Positions 1 to 10,417 of a stretch of DNA of 64,000 bases are shown here, in pieces. Position numbers and translations under genes: made by a program. Location: NCBI GenBank assembly GCA_027924645.1, contig BSBN01000844.1, positions 496,001 to 560,000 of the forward strand, in the 5' to 3' direction. The stretch's first letter is position 1; every line of letters starts with the position of its first letter. This DNA is from Cunninghamia lanceolata. Lineage: Eukaryota; Streptophyta; Pinopsida; Cupressales; Cupressaceae. The notes below the pieces were generated by a model. It had not been told where the DNA came from. It ran no database searches and saw nothing but the letters and a program-made list of their open reading frames with translations.

Positions 1-52
<52 letters not shown>
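1..52. repeat. (TA)n microsatellite
   Basis: The window opens in an uninterrupted TA dinucleotide run. Its true start lies outside the window. Confidence 0.97.
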
Positions 53-56
<4 letters not shown>

Positions 57-1400
57 TTAATGTTTCAAATCAAATAATTTTATCAAATTTTATGATTGTC
101 TAAATATATTAATCTATATATTTTGATTCCAATATAATTTAACCAATTTACAACTAACCACTTTATTATTTTATTGATTAAATTGTAACATTACAAGTTA
201 TATTTATTTGTTAAATTGTAATATTACAAATTATAATTTGATTTACAACTTGTGTTACTTATTTTAATGTTTACAATTACATCATAATTGAATTGTTTAT
301 GTTTAGTAAACAATTCATAATTTTCCTTTATTAAAAAATTTATTTAATTTTAACTTTAAATTAATCTTTATTTTAATGAAACACTCACCAGACTTAAATC
401 AAGCATTATGAATTTGGTAACACAACCTACAAGATGACACCTGACCTTCATACAAGACCACAAGACATGACCAAGATGCAGGAACAAATAGTTCAACAGA
501 TGATAACGACTAGATGTGATACCGGATACTCATCCTCTTCGAGGATGTTGACTGAGTAGGGGACCTTAGGTTAACTCCGATTGACAATTCCATTGGCTAG
601 GGCATGCTCAGACCTGCTAGTTCAGGTGGAGTTGATGCCCGGTACCTGCATCCTACAGCAAACCACACAGTCAACCATGAAAATATATATATATCATCAT
701 ATAGTGAATGGAAGTCGCAGTGTGGTAGGGTACTCAAACATGAGTAATGCGACACTGTTCCATTCACATAAGCACATTGACAAGTCACTATGTTATACAT
801 AACAACTATCTACTGAACAATAAAGATGGGACAATCAGTTACATATGATCTTATGCAAGCAGTTATCAATAGTAACATCATCACAAATATTAGATAAAAC
901 ATAAAGCTCTGAATTAAATTAATCCACCACATCTAATATGTCCATACAACTGTGAAAACATAAAATACCAATAGTTAAAACTTCAATAGATGTCATCATA
1001 ACAACATGTCCATGAACAACTAGGATAATAACAGAGAATCCATCATCAAATAGAATGTCATAATGTCTAGTCCGACAGAAGATAAGGTGAGAGGCACTAC
1101 AATAAACTATGACTTAAATCATTTTCTCTCCATGATTCAAAAAGACTTATGAGGTATGCATGGGGAGAATGTGGAGGTATTTTTTGTAGTCATCTTCAAA
1201 TTACTCATTTGTCTCACTTCAAATAGAAGGTGAGGTCCTCATACTTCACTAACGCAATGACCCACTTCATTCATTCTGTTATATTTTGATTTGTTGTGTG
1301 TTGTGTATTATTTAGTCTAATGTAATGTTATGTTTACTATTTGTAATGGAAATTATTTCTTGTACCAAACTAGGGTTATCATTTTTAGCATTTTATTATT
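53..1400. other. AT-rich flank without recognisable gene
   Basis: No coding sequence is recognised here. Bases 53-400 are very AT-rich. Bases about 420-850 are more balanced in composition and may be a transposon remnant, but I could not place them in a family. Short frames of 60-73 codons occur on both strands at 581-802 and are opposite-strand shadows of one another. Confidence 0.5.
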
Positions 1401-1405
1401 GATTA

Positions 1406-2412
1406 TCTTGGAATCCCTAATGGGTAATCAAAAGTTTCAATGTTTGTGAAATACATTATAAAGTTGGATTCACTATTGACTATCTTGAAAGCCATAATAA
1501 TGGCTACTACATTGTTGAGTTGAATGGTTGTTGTATTAGCCTTTAGTTGAAAACATGACTTACTCTTGAGTTTTAAATCTTTTTCTTTTCTTATTGGTCA
1601 ATTTCATTTACTATATGTAGAAGGATACATCTCCAAGAACCAGAATTGTATGAAAGTTTACAATCCATTTCATTGTGTTTATGCACATAATTGTATGCAC
1701 TCTCATCTTTTGTGATATATTCATTATTTATTGAATTCCAAATCCCTTTAGAGTTTATATTGAGGTGGTGCATGTAATATTTACTATCCTACATTAACAA
1801 AACAAGTTGACATGAACACTTAGCATGTAAATTTAAATCTTCTATTCAACCATCACTCTAACCTATCAAAATTAAGTTATAATTTGAAAATAATTAGATA
1901 TATTGATTACTACATTAAAAAACGATATTATCCTAATGGGTAATCAAAATTTTAAATATTGGTGAAATATATTGTAAAGTTGGATTCACTTTTGATTATC
2001 TTGAAATCTCTAATAATGGTTGTTGTATTGCTAAGTTTGGTGCTAATATGGACCTACAATCTTGTTTCATTCACCTTTAGGTGAAAACATTACTAACTCT
2101 TGAGTTTCAATTATTTTTTTAGTTTATATATCTTTCTATTTGGAGAATGATACATCCCAAAGAATAGGAATCAAATGAGAGCCTACCATCCCTAGGGTTG
2201 TGTTTATAAACACAATTGTATGCATGCTATATTTTATGTTTTTAACAGATCCATTACTTATAGAATTTAAAATCGCTTTATAGTTTATATTACCATGGTG
2301 CATGCAATATGTGATTTCTTGCATAAACGAAACAAGTTCATAGTAGCACTTAGAATGTAAATTTACATCTTTTGTTTGACCTTCATTATGACTTGACAAA
2401 CTTAAGTTATAA
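1406..2412. repeat. Diverged tandem duplication, unit about 480-520 bp
   Basis: Two related copies lie head to tail, about 1406-1883 and 1925-2412. Shared landmarks recur in the same order about 516-530 bp apart: cctaatgggtaatc (1416 and 1932), aaagttggattcact, gtgaaaacat, aattgtatgca, a ggtgcatg stretch, and a final aagttat (1874 and 2404). The copies differ by many substitutions and small indels, so the duplication is old. No coding potential is evident. Element A inserted about 130 bp to the right. Confidence 0.75.
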
Positions 2413-2537
2413 CCTTTTTTGAAGTAGTATATATAAAAAAACCTGTACTCACATATATATTATCACTTGGAGGGAATTACAATGATTGGTGGACCCTTGT
2501 GTAATTTTTAATACAATGGATTGGATTATTGATGGTA

Positions 2538-2542
2538 TTATC
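2538..2542. repeat. Left target-site duplication of element A (TTATC)
   Basis: TTATC precedes the left LTR, and CTATC (49190-49194) follows the far LTR, 46.6 kb away. Four of five bases match, as expected for an old 5-bp retroviral duplication. Confidence 0.6.
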
Positions 2543-4069
2543 TATTGAATAGACAAGGCAACTGAGAGGGGGGGCTAAATCCATTGTAACTTATAATTCC
2601 AAAACTCTCAAACACATTTAGATCCACATCAATTCAATTAACCCTCAAACTATTATGATGATTAAGCATGAAAGCAAATAACATAAACTAAACCGAATCA
2701 ACACCAAGCACAAGAGAACACTAGATTTACGTGGAAAACCCAAGAAGGGAAAAACCATGATGAGGATTAGCTCACAATATAAAGTAATATCAACACCAAA
2801 ATATAAAAGGCTCACTACCAAAGGGATCACTACCCAAGAGAAAGGCTCACTGCTAGAATAGAAAAGAAGATAGAGAAGATTGTTGCAAGGAGAAAACTAT
2901 TTCAATACAATAGAGAAGTCCACCACAACACCAACATCACCTCCATAGTCTCACTAAGGAATAGTAGACACCTTCTGCTCACTGCATCCAGTAATCTAAC
3001 TCATGAAAGCTCGCACTACACTACAAAATTTTGCATTCTATAACTCTGTAATTTTCATCACACACATCTCTTTCATCTATCTTATCATCCTTCAACATCT
3101 TGTCATAGATTTATATCATCTCCAATATTGAAAACATTCTCTAAGGTTGGAAAAACACTTTTACCCAAAAAATTCAAATTAGGTCTGGTCCTAAACATTC
3201 CCATGGTGGAAAGGAATGAATGTGGACCACACCACACCTTAGCTTAGACATAAATCCACTCTTACACATTACTTCATGCTTCCACAATCACCTTGAAACA
3301 CAATTACAAATAGCACAAACAACCAAGTTTGCCAAACTTGTGTTAACACTATGAAAGTTTAAGTACATGCTTCCTCAAAGATCAAAAGACAACTCGCAAA
3401 CCTCATTCCAAGCTTGAACATGATCTAAAGACATCCACAAGCACCTGAAAATCAACAAATCCTTTTAGAACAACTTTCTCTTATTGAAGGTTCACACTAG
3501 AGCACTTAAACAACTCTGACATACACTACAACTCAAGAAGTCAACTTGTGAAGCACCAAACCATGAACAACTTGAACTGAAGTAATATATAAGCCTTATA
3601 AGTACAAATCTAGAACTGCAAGGCTAGAAACAAATCTACAGAGAAATGCAAATCAAAACAGTTTCTCCCAAACACATCTGTAAAACTTAGAAACACAATC
3701 CACACACTGGTGAACACAACTTCCTCTACACAATGAACCAAAACACCAAATTTAGAATGTAACATCTCTAGACATTTCTAAACAGCATATCCAAACTGCA
3801 AAAGCAGATCTTCAACATAGAAGAAATGGGGAGGAAAACTAGAACACCACTCTGTAAACTAAAATACCTCTTCCGCACACTGTTTCCTTTAATAATCAAA
3901 TTTTATCAAAAGCACTTGAAAATCAACCAACAAAAACATATTCTCAACATCTTCAGTGCCTCTTCAAAGTAACCAAATAGATCATACCATTGTCATACCA
4001 TTGCAACAACCTCATCTTTGTGCAACTAGTTTACACTAATGACAACACTAGCTACACATACTTGCAACA
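2543..4069 (-). repeat. Element A 3' LTR (left)
   Basis: This 1.53 kb stretch matches 24000-24253 joined to 47902-49189. It ends in CTTGCAACA. Its other terminus reads TATTG, where the partner LTR reads TGTTG. It contains the reiterated GCTCACT module (about 2810-2860) shared with the other copia LTRs here. Immediately inside lies a purine-rich tract (minus-strand sense) that would act as the polypurine tract. The U5 hairpin seen in the partner LTR is damaged in this copy. Confidence 0.88.
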
Positions 4070-4267
4070 ATCTCTGCCTTTGTCATTGATGGCAAAACAT
4101 GATGTGAAAAAACATCAAAACAAAACTCTACAACAAACTTTTGTTTTCTCTCTTACTCTCCCCCTTTCTTTTACACATCTTACTCTCCCCCCAAAATATC
4201 TTTTTCACATTGCTTTCTCTCCCCCTTTAACATCAATGGCAAAGGGTGACACACCTTTTCTTTCACT
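4070..4267 (-). other. Element A 3' untranslated tail with polypurine tracts
   Basis: Non-coding sequence between the LTR and the CACTA insertion. On the minus strand it holds several purine runs of the form aaagggggaga (plus-strand ctccccctt, near 4157, 4187 and 4220). They resemble the polypurine tract that primes plus-strand synthesis. The tail continues to the right of the CACTA element at 16519. Confidence 0.7.
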
Positions 4268-4277
4268 CACTAGTACA
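4268..4277 (+). repeat. CACTA left terminal inverted repeat
   Basis: CACTAGTACA pairs exactly with TGTACTAGTG at 16506-16515. Similarity stops after 10 bp. Confidence 0.93.
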
Positions 4278-4284
4278 ATTTTGG

Positions 4285-4490
4285 CAAATAAATGACTACG
4301 TGACTAAAACTTTTAGTCATGACAACTAAAAATGACTAAATTCTACTAATTTTGTGCAACACAACTATAAAGACTAAATAAATGACTAATTTGATCACCG
4401 AGTAAAAAACACATCTAAATAATTAGTCAAACAAATAAAAATGACTAAATAATTAGTCACACAAATAAAAATTAGACAATATGATATTAA
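4285..4490. repeat. CACTA left subterminal repeat region
   Basis: The motif aatgactaaat and its inverse (ttagtcat) recur several times at short spacing. In characterised CACTA elements such subterminal motifs bind the TNPA-type transposase subunit. That role is inferred here from position and repetition. Confidence 0.8.
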
Positions 4491-5550
4491 AATTGGATAA
4501 TTATTGGCAAGAAATAGCAGAAAATAAAAGAAAATATGGGTGCAAAAAGTGAAATGGATGCACCACGTTGCTTGACACTCCTAAATCTCAATTCATCTCC
4601 ATCCTCCTCCTCTTTGCATTCGTTGGTCTCACTTTTCACAATTTTAGGGTAAACCCTTTACATTTTCCCCTAAATTCTAAATTAGTTTTAGCAAATCTGT
4701 AAAAATCACAATCCAAGGATTACATTGTGTATATGTGATTTACCTATCAGTGAAAAACTACCAGGAGAAACACAAGAGAGAGAGAGAGAGAGAGAGAAAT
4801 TGTTAAAGTAGGAGGAAGCTTGAGAAAAGTGGAAGGATTCCAAGAAACCTAAGTTAGCCAAGTCCGGACCAAGAGGATTTGGACAAAAGAATAGGAGAAG
4901 ATGAGTACACAATAGATTTTATTTCTTTTTTCTTTTTAATTTGGAGAGTCTGGATGGATAGTCATAGATTCTAGCTGGGAGAGCCCACCGAGATAGGCAT
5001 AGGGTGATTTCTACTGCTATCTATCGAAGTAACGCCCTAGACTCAAACCCATCTCATGGATAAAATCAACAGTGGTCAAAACAAGCCTAAAAGGAAAGGC
5101 CAAAAGCTCAATCAGTTGGCATTATCCGCAACTCCTTCAACCAATGCTTCTAGCTGGAGAAAGGATTGAGGTGCATTTTATCTATTTTGTATAATTCACA
5201 TAGGGCACATCTCTAGCTATTTTGTATAATTCACATAGGGCACATTTGTAGAAATGGGGTTGAGTTTTAGGGTTTTGTAGTTTGTTCTTCTAGCTAATTT
5301 AAGATCTATGTAGAGGGGAAGACTGATTATAGAGCAAAAATCCACTTGATAAATCAGGACAAGAACAAATATAATATGCCTAAGTACAGATTTGTAGTGC
5401 AATTTGTATCCTTTTCAGTGCCTGGGTTGCTTGAGGGTTTTGGTTAAAAAATGTATTTTAGGCTCTGCGTACGTGAGAAAATGCACGACTTTGTACTTTT
5501 ATGAAAAGAAAATCTATTTCAAGGTTTTATATTTGGTCAAAGTTGCAAGA
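4490..5550. other. CACTA interior, 5' of the captured RPL5 exons
   Basis: No protein-coding gene recognised. It holds a (GA)n run at 4774-4797, a twice-repeated stretch of about 32 bp (taattcacatagggcacat, about 5188-5250), and at 5407-5560 a copy of the sequence that elsewhere follows RPL5 exon 2. It may include upstream or first-intron sequence of the captured gene, but I cannot show that. Confidence 0.5.
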
Positions 5551-5703
5551 GAAGCAAATCACAATAGCCATAGTAAACAACTAGATCCATTAAAATTTCA
5601 TGGCAAAAAACCTAAAAAAAATAGTTCATACTAGAAAAAATTCTTCAGTGTTTTTTTTCTACTTGATTGTTTCATTCATTATTTGATCAAAAAAATTGTG
5701 CAG

Positions 5704-5771
5704 GTGTTTGTCAAGGCACAAAAGTCCAAGGCCTATTTCAAGAGGAACCAGGTCAAATTCAAGTGAAGGCC

Positions 5772-5773
<2 letters not shown>
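5704..5773 (+). pseudogene. RPL5: RPL5 exon 2, copy 1
   Basis: The acceptor ...gtgcag precedes it, and a GT follows at once. It reads VFVKAQKSKAYFKRNQVKFK and then a stop, where copy 3 has an arginine codon (CGA to TGA). The intron after it is mostly a (TA)n run at 5775-5802 and minisatellite. Confidence 0.85.
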
Positions 5774-5806
<33 letters not shown>

Positions 5807-6036
5807 AATAGCTATAGTAAACAACTAGATCCATTAAAATTTCATGGAAAAAAACCTCAAAAAAATATTTCATACTGCAAATCATAGCAGCCATAGTAAA
5901 CAACTAAATCCATTAAAATTTCATGGCAAAAAACCTCAAAAAAATGTTTCATACTGGAAAAAATAGAAAAATCCTTTGGTGTTTTTTTCCTACATGATTG
6001 TTTCATTCATTATTTGATCAAAAAAAGGTTGTGCAG

Positions 6037-6108
6037 GTGTTTGTCAAGGCATAGAAGTCTAAGGCCTATTTCAAGAGGTACTAGGTCAAATTCAAGTGAA
6101 AAGGCGAG
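6037..6108 (+). pseudogene. RPL5: RPL5 exon 2, copy 2
   Basis: It has the same acceptor and donor context as the other copies. It has three in-frame stops. Two are CAG to TAG changes compared with copy 3 or copy 1, and one is CGA to TGA. A one- or two-base length change near the end disturbs the frame. Confidence 0.85.
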
Positions 6109-6898
6109 GTATTTATATATGATATATTTTCATTTCCTAGGTTGCTTGAGGTTTTTGGTTAAAAAATGTATTTTAGGCTATGTGTACATGAGAAATGCAT
6201 GACTCTTTACTTTTATGAAAAAAAATCTATTTCAAGGTTTTATATTTGGTCAGAGTTATAGGAGAAGCAAATCACAACAACCATAGTAAACAATTAGATC
6301 CATTAAAATTTCATGGCAAAAAACCTCAAAAAAATGTTTCATACTACAAATCACAGTAGCCATTGCAAATAACTAGATCCATAAAATTTCATGGTAAAAA
6401 ACCTCAAAAAAATATTTCATACTGTAAATCACAACAGCCATAGTAAACAACTAGATCCATTAAAATTTCATGGCAAAAAGCCTCAAAAAAATGTTTTATA
6501 TTGTAAATCACAACAACCATAGTAAACAACTAGATCCATTAAAATTTCATGGCAAAAAACCTCAAAAAAAGTTTCATACTATAAATCACAGTAGCCATAG
6601 TAAACAATTAGATCCATTAAAATTTCATGAAAAAAAACCTCAAAAAAATGTTTCATACTACAAATCACAGTAGCCATAGTAAACAACTAGATCCATTAAA
6701 ATTTTATGGAAAAAATCCTCAAAAAAATGTTTCATGCTACAAATCACAGTAGCCATAGTAAACAACTAGATCCATTAAAATTTCATGGCAAAAAAACTCA
6801 AAAAAATGTTTCATACTGGAAAAAATAAAAAAAATCCTTCGGTATTTTTTTTCCTAATTGATGGTTTCATTCATTATTTGATCAAAAAAATTGTGCAG

Positions 6899-6968
6899 GT
6901 GTTTGTCAAGGTGCAGAAGTCTAAGGCCTATTTCAAGACGTACCAAGTCAAATTCAAGCGAAGGCGAG
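6899..6968 (+). pseudogene. RPL5: RPL5 exon 2, copy 3 (frame intact)
   Basis: The best-preserved copy. It reads VFVKVQKSKAYFKTYQVKF followed by KRRR, with no stop, an acceptor ttgtgcag and the donor gtattt. It corresponds to the N-terminal RNA-binding tail of RPL5. It is followed by the same intron start (gtatttatatatgatat) as copy 2. Confidence 0.9.
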
Positions 6969-7508
6969 GTATTTATATATGATATATTTTCAATGCCTGG
7001 GTTGCTTAAGGTTTTTGGTTTAAAAATGTATTTTAGGCTTTGGTACGTGAGAAAATGCACAACTCTTTACTTTTATGAAAAAAAAATTATTTCAAGGTTT
7101 TATATTTTGTCAGAGTTGTAGAAGAAGAAGATCACAACAACCATAGTAAACAACTAGATCCACTAAATTTTCATGGCAAAAAACCTCAAAAAAATGTTTC
7201 ATACTGCAAATCATAGCAGCCATAGTAAACAACTAGATCCATTAAAATTTCATAGCAAAAAAATTGAAAAAAATGTTTCATACTATAAATCACAACAACC
7301 ATAGTAAACAACTAGATCCACTAAAATTTCATGGCAAAAAACCTCAAAAAATATTTCATACTGCAAATCACAGTAGCCATAGTAAACAACTAGATCCATT
7401 AAAATTTCATTACAAAAACCTCAAAAAAATGATTCTTGACTCTTACTTGAGAAATGTCTTTTGGGGGTTTGGGCTAATGGGCTTTTAGGGTTAGGGTATA
7501 TTTATTTG

Positions 7509-7665
7509 TATGATCCTTGACTGGTTTTTGAACAAAAGAGAAACAAGGATATTGTTGCACAGATCGCATATGCAACACTTGCTAGAGATGTTACAATTGT
7601 AGCTACTTACTCTCATGAGTTGCCTCGATATGGCCTAGAAGTCGACCTCACAAACTATGTTGTGG
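7509..7665 (+). pseudogene. RPL5: RPL5 exon 3, copy 1
   Basis: After an early stop it reads [18 protein letters not shown], then [18 protein letters not shown], and a GT donor. It matches the central region of RPL5. The segment that should precede NKD is replaced by unrelated sequence. Confidence 0.87.
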
Positions 7666-7985
7666 GTACATTCAAATAACCCTGATCTCTAGTCATATTT
7701 GTTGATTGACATTGGTGTGTTAGCTAAAACAAAAACATTTTAACTCATTTGTTGTATACTGATCCATTAAAATTTCATGCCCAAAAACCTCAAAAAAATG
7801 TTTCATACTGCAAATCATAGCAGCCATAGTAATAGCTAGATCCATTAAAATTTCATGGCAAAAAGCCTCAAAAAAATGTTTCATATGGAAGAAAACCTCA
7901 AAAAAATGATTCCTGATTCTTACTTGCAAAATGTCTTTTGGGGTTTTGGGCTAATGGGCTTTTAGGGTTAGGATATGTTAATTTG

Positions 7986-8142
7986 TATGATCTTTGACTA
8001 GTTTTCAAACAAAAGAGCAACAAGGATATTGTTACATAGATTGCATATGCAACACTTGCTGGAGATGTTACAATGGCAATTGCTTACTCTCATGAGCTGC
8101 CTTGATATGGCCTAGAAATTGGCCTCACAAACTATGTTGCGA
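7986..8142 (+). pseudogene. RPL5: RPL5 exon 3, copy 2
   Basis: The same region with more damage. Stops replace a glutamine (CAG to TAG) after NKDIVT and an arginine (CGA to TGA) after YSHELP. The donor GT is kept. Confidence 0.85.
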
Positions 8143-8463
8143 GTACATTCAAATAACCATAATCTCTAGTCATATTTGTTGATTAACATTGGTGTGTTAG
8201 CTAAAACAAAAACATTTTAACTCTTTTATTGTATACTGATCCATTAAAATTTCATGCCAAAAAAGCTCAAAAAAATGTTTCATACTGCAAATCATAGCAG
8301 CCATAGTAAACAACTAGATCCATTAAAATTTCATGGCAAAAAACCTCAATAAAATGTTTCATATGGAAAAAAACCTCAAAAAAATGATTCCTAACTCTTA
8401 CTTGAGAAATGTCTTTTGGGGTTTTGGGCTAATGGGCTTTTAGGGTTAGGGTATGTTAATTTG

Positions 8464-8620
8464 TATGATCCTTGACTGGTTTTTGAACAAAAGAGAAACA
8501 AGGATATTGTTTCATAGATCGCATATGCAACACTTGCTGGAGATGTTACAATGGCAACTGCTTACTCTCATGAGCTGCCTCGATATGGCCTGGAAGTCAG
8601 CCTCACAAACTATGCTGTGG
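8464..8620 (+). pseudogene. RPL5: RPL5 exon 3, copy 3
   Basis: It reads [20 protein letters not shown], then [14 protein letters not shown], and ends g|gt. This leaves a phase that joins correctly to exon 4 (g + ca giving alanine), as in RPL5. One stop (CAG to TAG) lies after NKDIVS. By position and match it is the copy closest to the parental arrangement. Confidence 0.87.
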
Positions 8621-8903
8621 GTATATTCAAATAAACCTATTCTATAGTCATATTTGTTGATTGAGATTGGTGTGTTAGCTAAAACAAAAACATTTCAACT
8701 CTTTTTTTGTATACTGATCCATTAAAATTTCATGCCAAAAAACCTCAAAAAAATGTTTCATACTACAAATCATAGCAGCCATAGTAAACAACTAGATCCA
8801 TTAGAATTTCGTGGAAAAAACCTCAAAAAAATGTTTCATATGGCAAAAAACCTTTAAAAAATGATACAGTGGATATTTATGCATCTCTCATTTTCTTTTA
8901 CAG

Positions 8904-8983
8904 CATACTGTACTAGTCTCTTGTTAGCCTGTTGCATGCTGAAGCAGTTGGAGATGGATGATGAATATGTTGGCAATGAGGAG
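8904..8983 (+). pseudogene. RPL5: RPL5 exon 4
   Basis: The acceptor tttacag is followed by AYCTSLLLACCMLKQLEMDD and then EYVGNEE, and the exon ends gag|gtgatg. It is open throughout. Cysteines replace the arginines usual at LLLARR, as expected from CG to TG change. Confidence 0.9.
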
Positions 8984-9609
8984 GTGATGCATGAGTTATT
9001 TGATGCATTTTCTTGTTAAATTTAAAATTGCAAGTCATATAATAACATATGTAAAACACCTGGGTTCAAAATTAGAGATTCTATATTGGGTGCCATGTGA
9101 AGGAATTTTATTTGCATCTGGCATTACTTTTTGAACCTTGTAATTTAACGTTGGATGGTAAATATTACTTGTTTGGCATCAATTTTTTGAATCTTTGTAT
9201 TTTATAATTGGCTATCTAAGTGACTACCGAGGGCTTTATTTATATTATCCATCAATTGTTGTACTCTTTGATTTGATCATGAATCTTGTACCCTAGGGCT
9301 TTGATGCTAAGTTTTTGTTGATAATTTTTTTAATGTAGGTTACTCAAATGTTCTTTTATAGGGGATTTTGTAGTAGGAGTCCCTTCTATAGTTGTATGTA
9401 TAGTAGGACTCCTTTCTATAGTTGTATTTATAGTAGGACTCCCTTCTATACATCAGAGTTCCTTCCATTGCCATTTTTTTACATCATCTTCATTTTTTTC
9501 TTGCTTCCCTAGTTGAACATTTTGTAGGGAATGTGCCATCCTCTTTATGTAAATTTAGGTAAATTCAACACTTTAATGAAAACACTTGTTGTTCTGATAT
9601 TGTTAGTAG
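8984..9609 (+). other. RPL5-derived intron 4
   Basis: T-rich sequence between two recognisable exons, with GT at the left edge and TAG at the right. It holds three copies of a stretch of about 28 bp, tagtaggactcccttctata with variants (about 9371-9450). No coding sequence is seen. Confidence 0.75.
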
Positions 9610-9726
9610 GCCACTGGAGAAGATTACAGTGTAGAGCCAGGTGACTCCAGCATGCCATTCAGGGCTCTGTTGGATGTGGGTTTTGTTAGGACAACTACTA
9701 GAAACTAAGTTTTTGGAGCTCTCAAG
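9610..9726 (+). pseudogene. RPL5: RPL5 exon 5
   Basis: It reads [20 protein letters not shown] and [12 protein letters not shown], then a stop (TAA where arginine is expected), then VFGALK. The acceptor tag and a GT donor flank it. It is a clear RPL5 central-domain match. Confidence 0.9.
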
Positions 9727-10282
9727 GTTGGGTAGTTATTGATTTTTGTTACTTAGAATTACATCTCATAAATGTGAATTGGTTGCTACTCAGTCAGGCA
9801 TCTATTAATTATTATTGAATTCAATTTAATTTGTATATGTTGTAGCTTTTTCTTGAAGTTAAGACTGTGACTAGTTCTGTATTTTTAACTATGTAACTCC
9901 AAATCTAAATCAGCCTGTTAATTTGTTTGAGTCACATAAGTGTTTTGTTTGTTTATGTTGATTTGTATTTTTTCTCCCTCTAACAGTTGGTTCTTATCCT
10001 TATGTGACCATTGTGAATTGTAATTTTGTCTCCCTATATGGTTTTGGCAATGGTATGGCATGTATTTGTGTTGGTAAATATGTTTATCTTGAAATTTAGT
10101 TTTAATTTGTATTTTATTTATTTTTAATAGAAACTGAAAGTGTATGTCATGCCTTTCTGCACTCGATTAAGTGATTATTTTAATTTAATATATATTGTTA
10201 AATTTTGACTAAATGAAATATAATTGTTCCTATTTTACTTTGTTTCTACTTTCTTAGTCATGGTGATGTTGTTTGTATTTAG
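9727..10282 (+). other. RPL5-derived intron 5
   Basis: T-rich intron-like sequence between exon 5 (donor GT) and exon 6 (acceptor ttag). No coding sequence is seen. Confidence 0.7.
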
Positions 10283-10417
10283 GGAGTGTTGGATGGGGTA
10301 CTAGATATTCCTCACAGTGAAAAGTTCTTTGCTAGATTTAGCAAAGATGATAAAAGTCTGGATGCTGATGTACACCAAAAATATATATTTGGAGGTCATG
10401 TCTCTACATACATGAAG
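10283..10417 (+). pseudogene. RPL5: RPL5 exon 6
   Basis: It is open for its full length: [20 protein letters not shown], then [16 protein letters not shown] and TYMK, ending before gtgaga. It matches the RPL5 region G-L-D-I-P-H-S to G-G-H-V. The C-terminal exon that should follow was not found. Confidence 0.9.

Larger units (their letters stand above)
7431..8862 (+). repeat. Three tandem copies of a 478-bp higher-order unit containing RPL5 exon 3
   Basis: Units begin at about 7431, 7909 and 8386, spaced 478 and 477 bp. Each begins aatgattc-t-a-ctcttactt, carries gtcttttggg and gggcttttagggttagg, then an RPL5 exon 3 copy, an intron stretch (ttggtgtgttagctaaaac), and one or two minisatellite copies. 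The constant period shows that exon and intron were amplified together by tandem duplication. Confidence 0.93.
5550..8870 (+). repeat. Minisatellite of about 79 bp interspersed with RPL5 exon copies
   Basis: The unit contains, in order, agccatagtaaacaactaga, tccattaaaatttcatgg, a caaaaaacctcaaaaaaatg run, and tttcatactgcaaatcacag. More than a dozen copies occur, with contiguous runs at about 6270-6800 and 7130-7430. They are broken by RPL5 exons and by longer repeat units. Copies differ by point changes and small deletions. Open frames through the array (such as repeats of QLDPLKFHGKKPQK) are by-products of the repeat, not genes. The spacing is continuous and there is no uniform spacer, so it is not a CRISPR array. 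Confidence 0.92.
5704..10417 (+). pseudogene. RPL5: 60S ribosomal protein L5 (uL18) gene fragment, intron-containing, with amplified exons
   Basis: RPL5 binds 5S rRNA and is part of the large ribosomal subunit central protuberance. Pieces of it appear in order: VFVKVQKSKAYFK (exon 2), NKDIVAQ and [12 protein letters not shown] (exon 3), AYCTSLLLA and LEMDDEY (exon 4), [10 protein letters not shown] and PFRALLDVG (exon 5), GVLDG, LDIPHS and FGGHVS (exon 6). Exon edges keep AG acceptors and GT donors, so this came from genomic DNA and not from a processed mRNA. The start codon exon, the segment between exon 2 and NKD, and the C-terminal part after YMK are not found. Exons 2 and 3 are each present three times with stops in several copies. 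It cannot encode RPL5. It lies inside the CACTA element and was presumably captured by it. Confidence 0.9.

Noticed and set aside
3990..4295. Open frame of 101 codons
   Set aside because: It runs across the LTR end, the polypurine tail and the CACTA terminus, so it is a chance frame.
5550..8870. CRISPR-like array
   Set aside because: The units are contiguous, variable and about 79 bp, without constant repeats separating unique spacers, and this is plant nuclear DNA.
5704..10417. A functional RPL5 gene
   Set aside because: Exons 2 and 3 are repeated, the start and C-terminal exons are missing, several copies have stops, and the whole lies inside a transposon.
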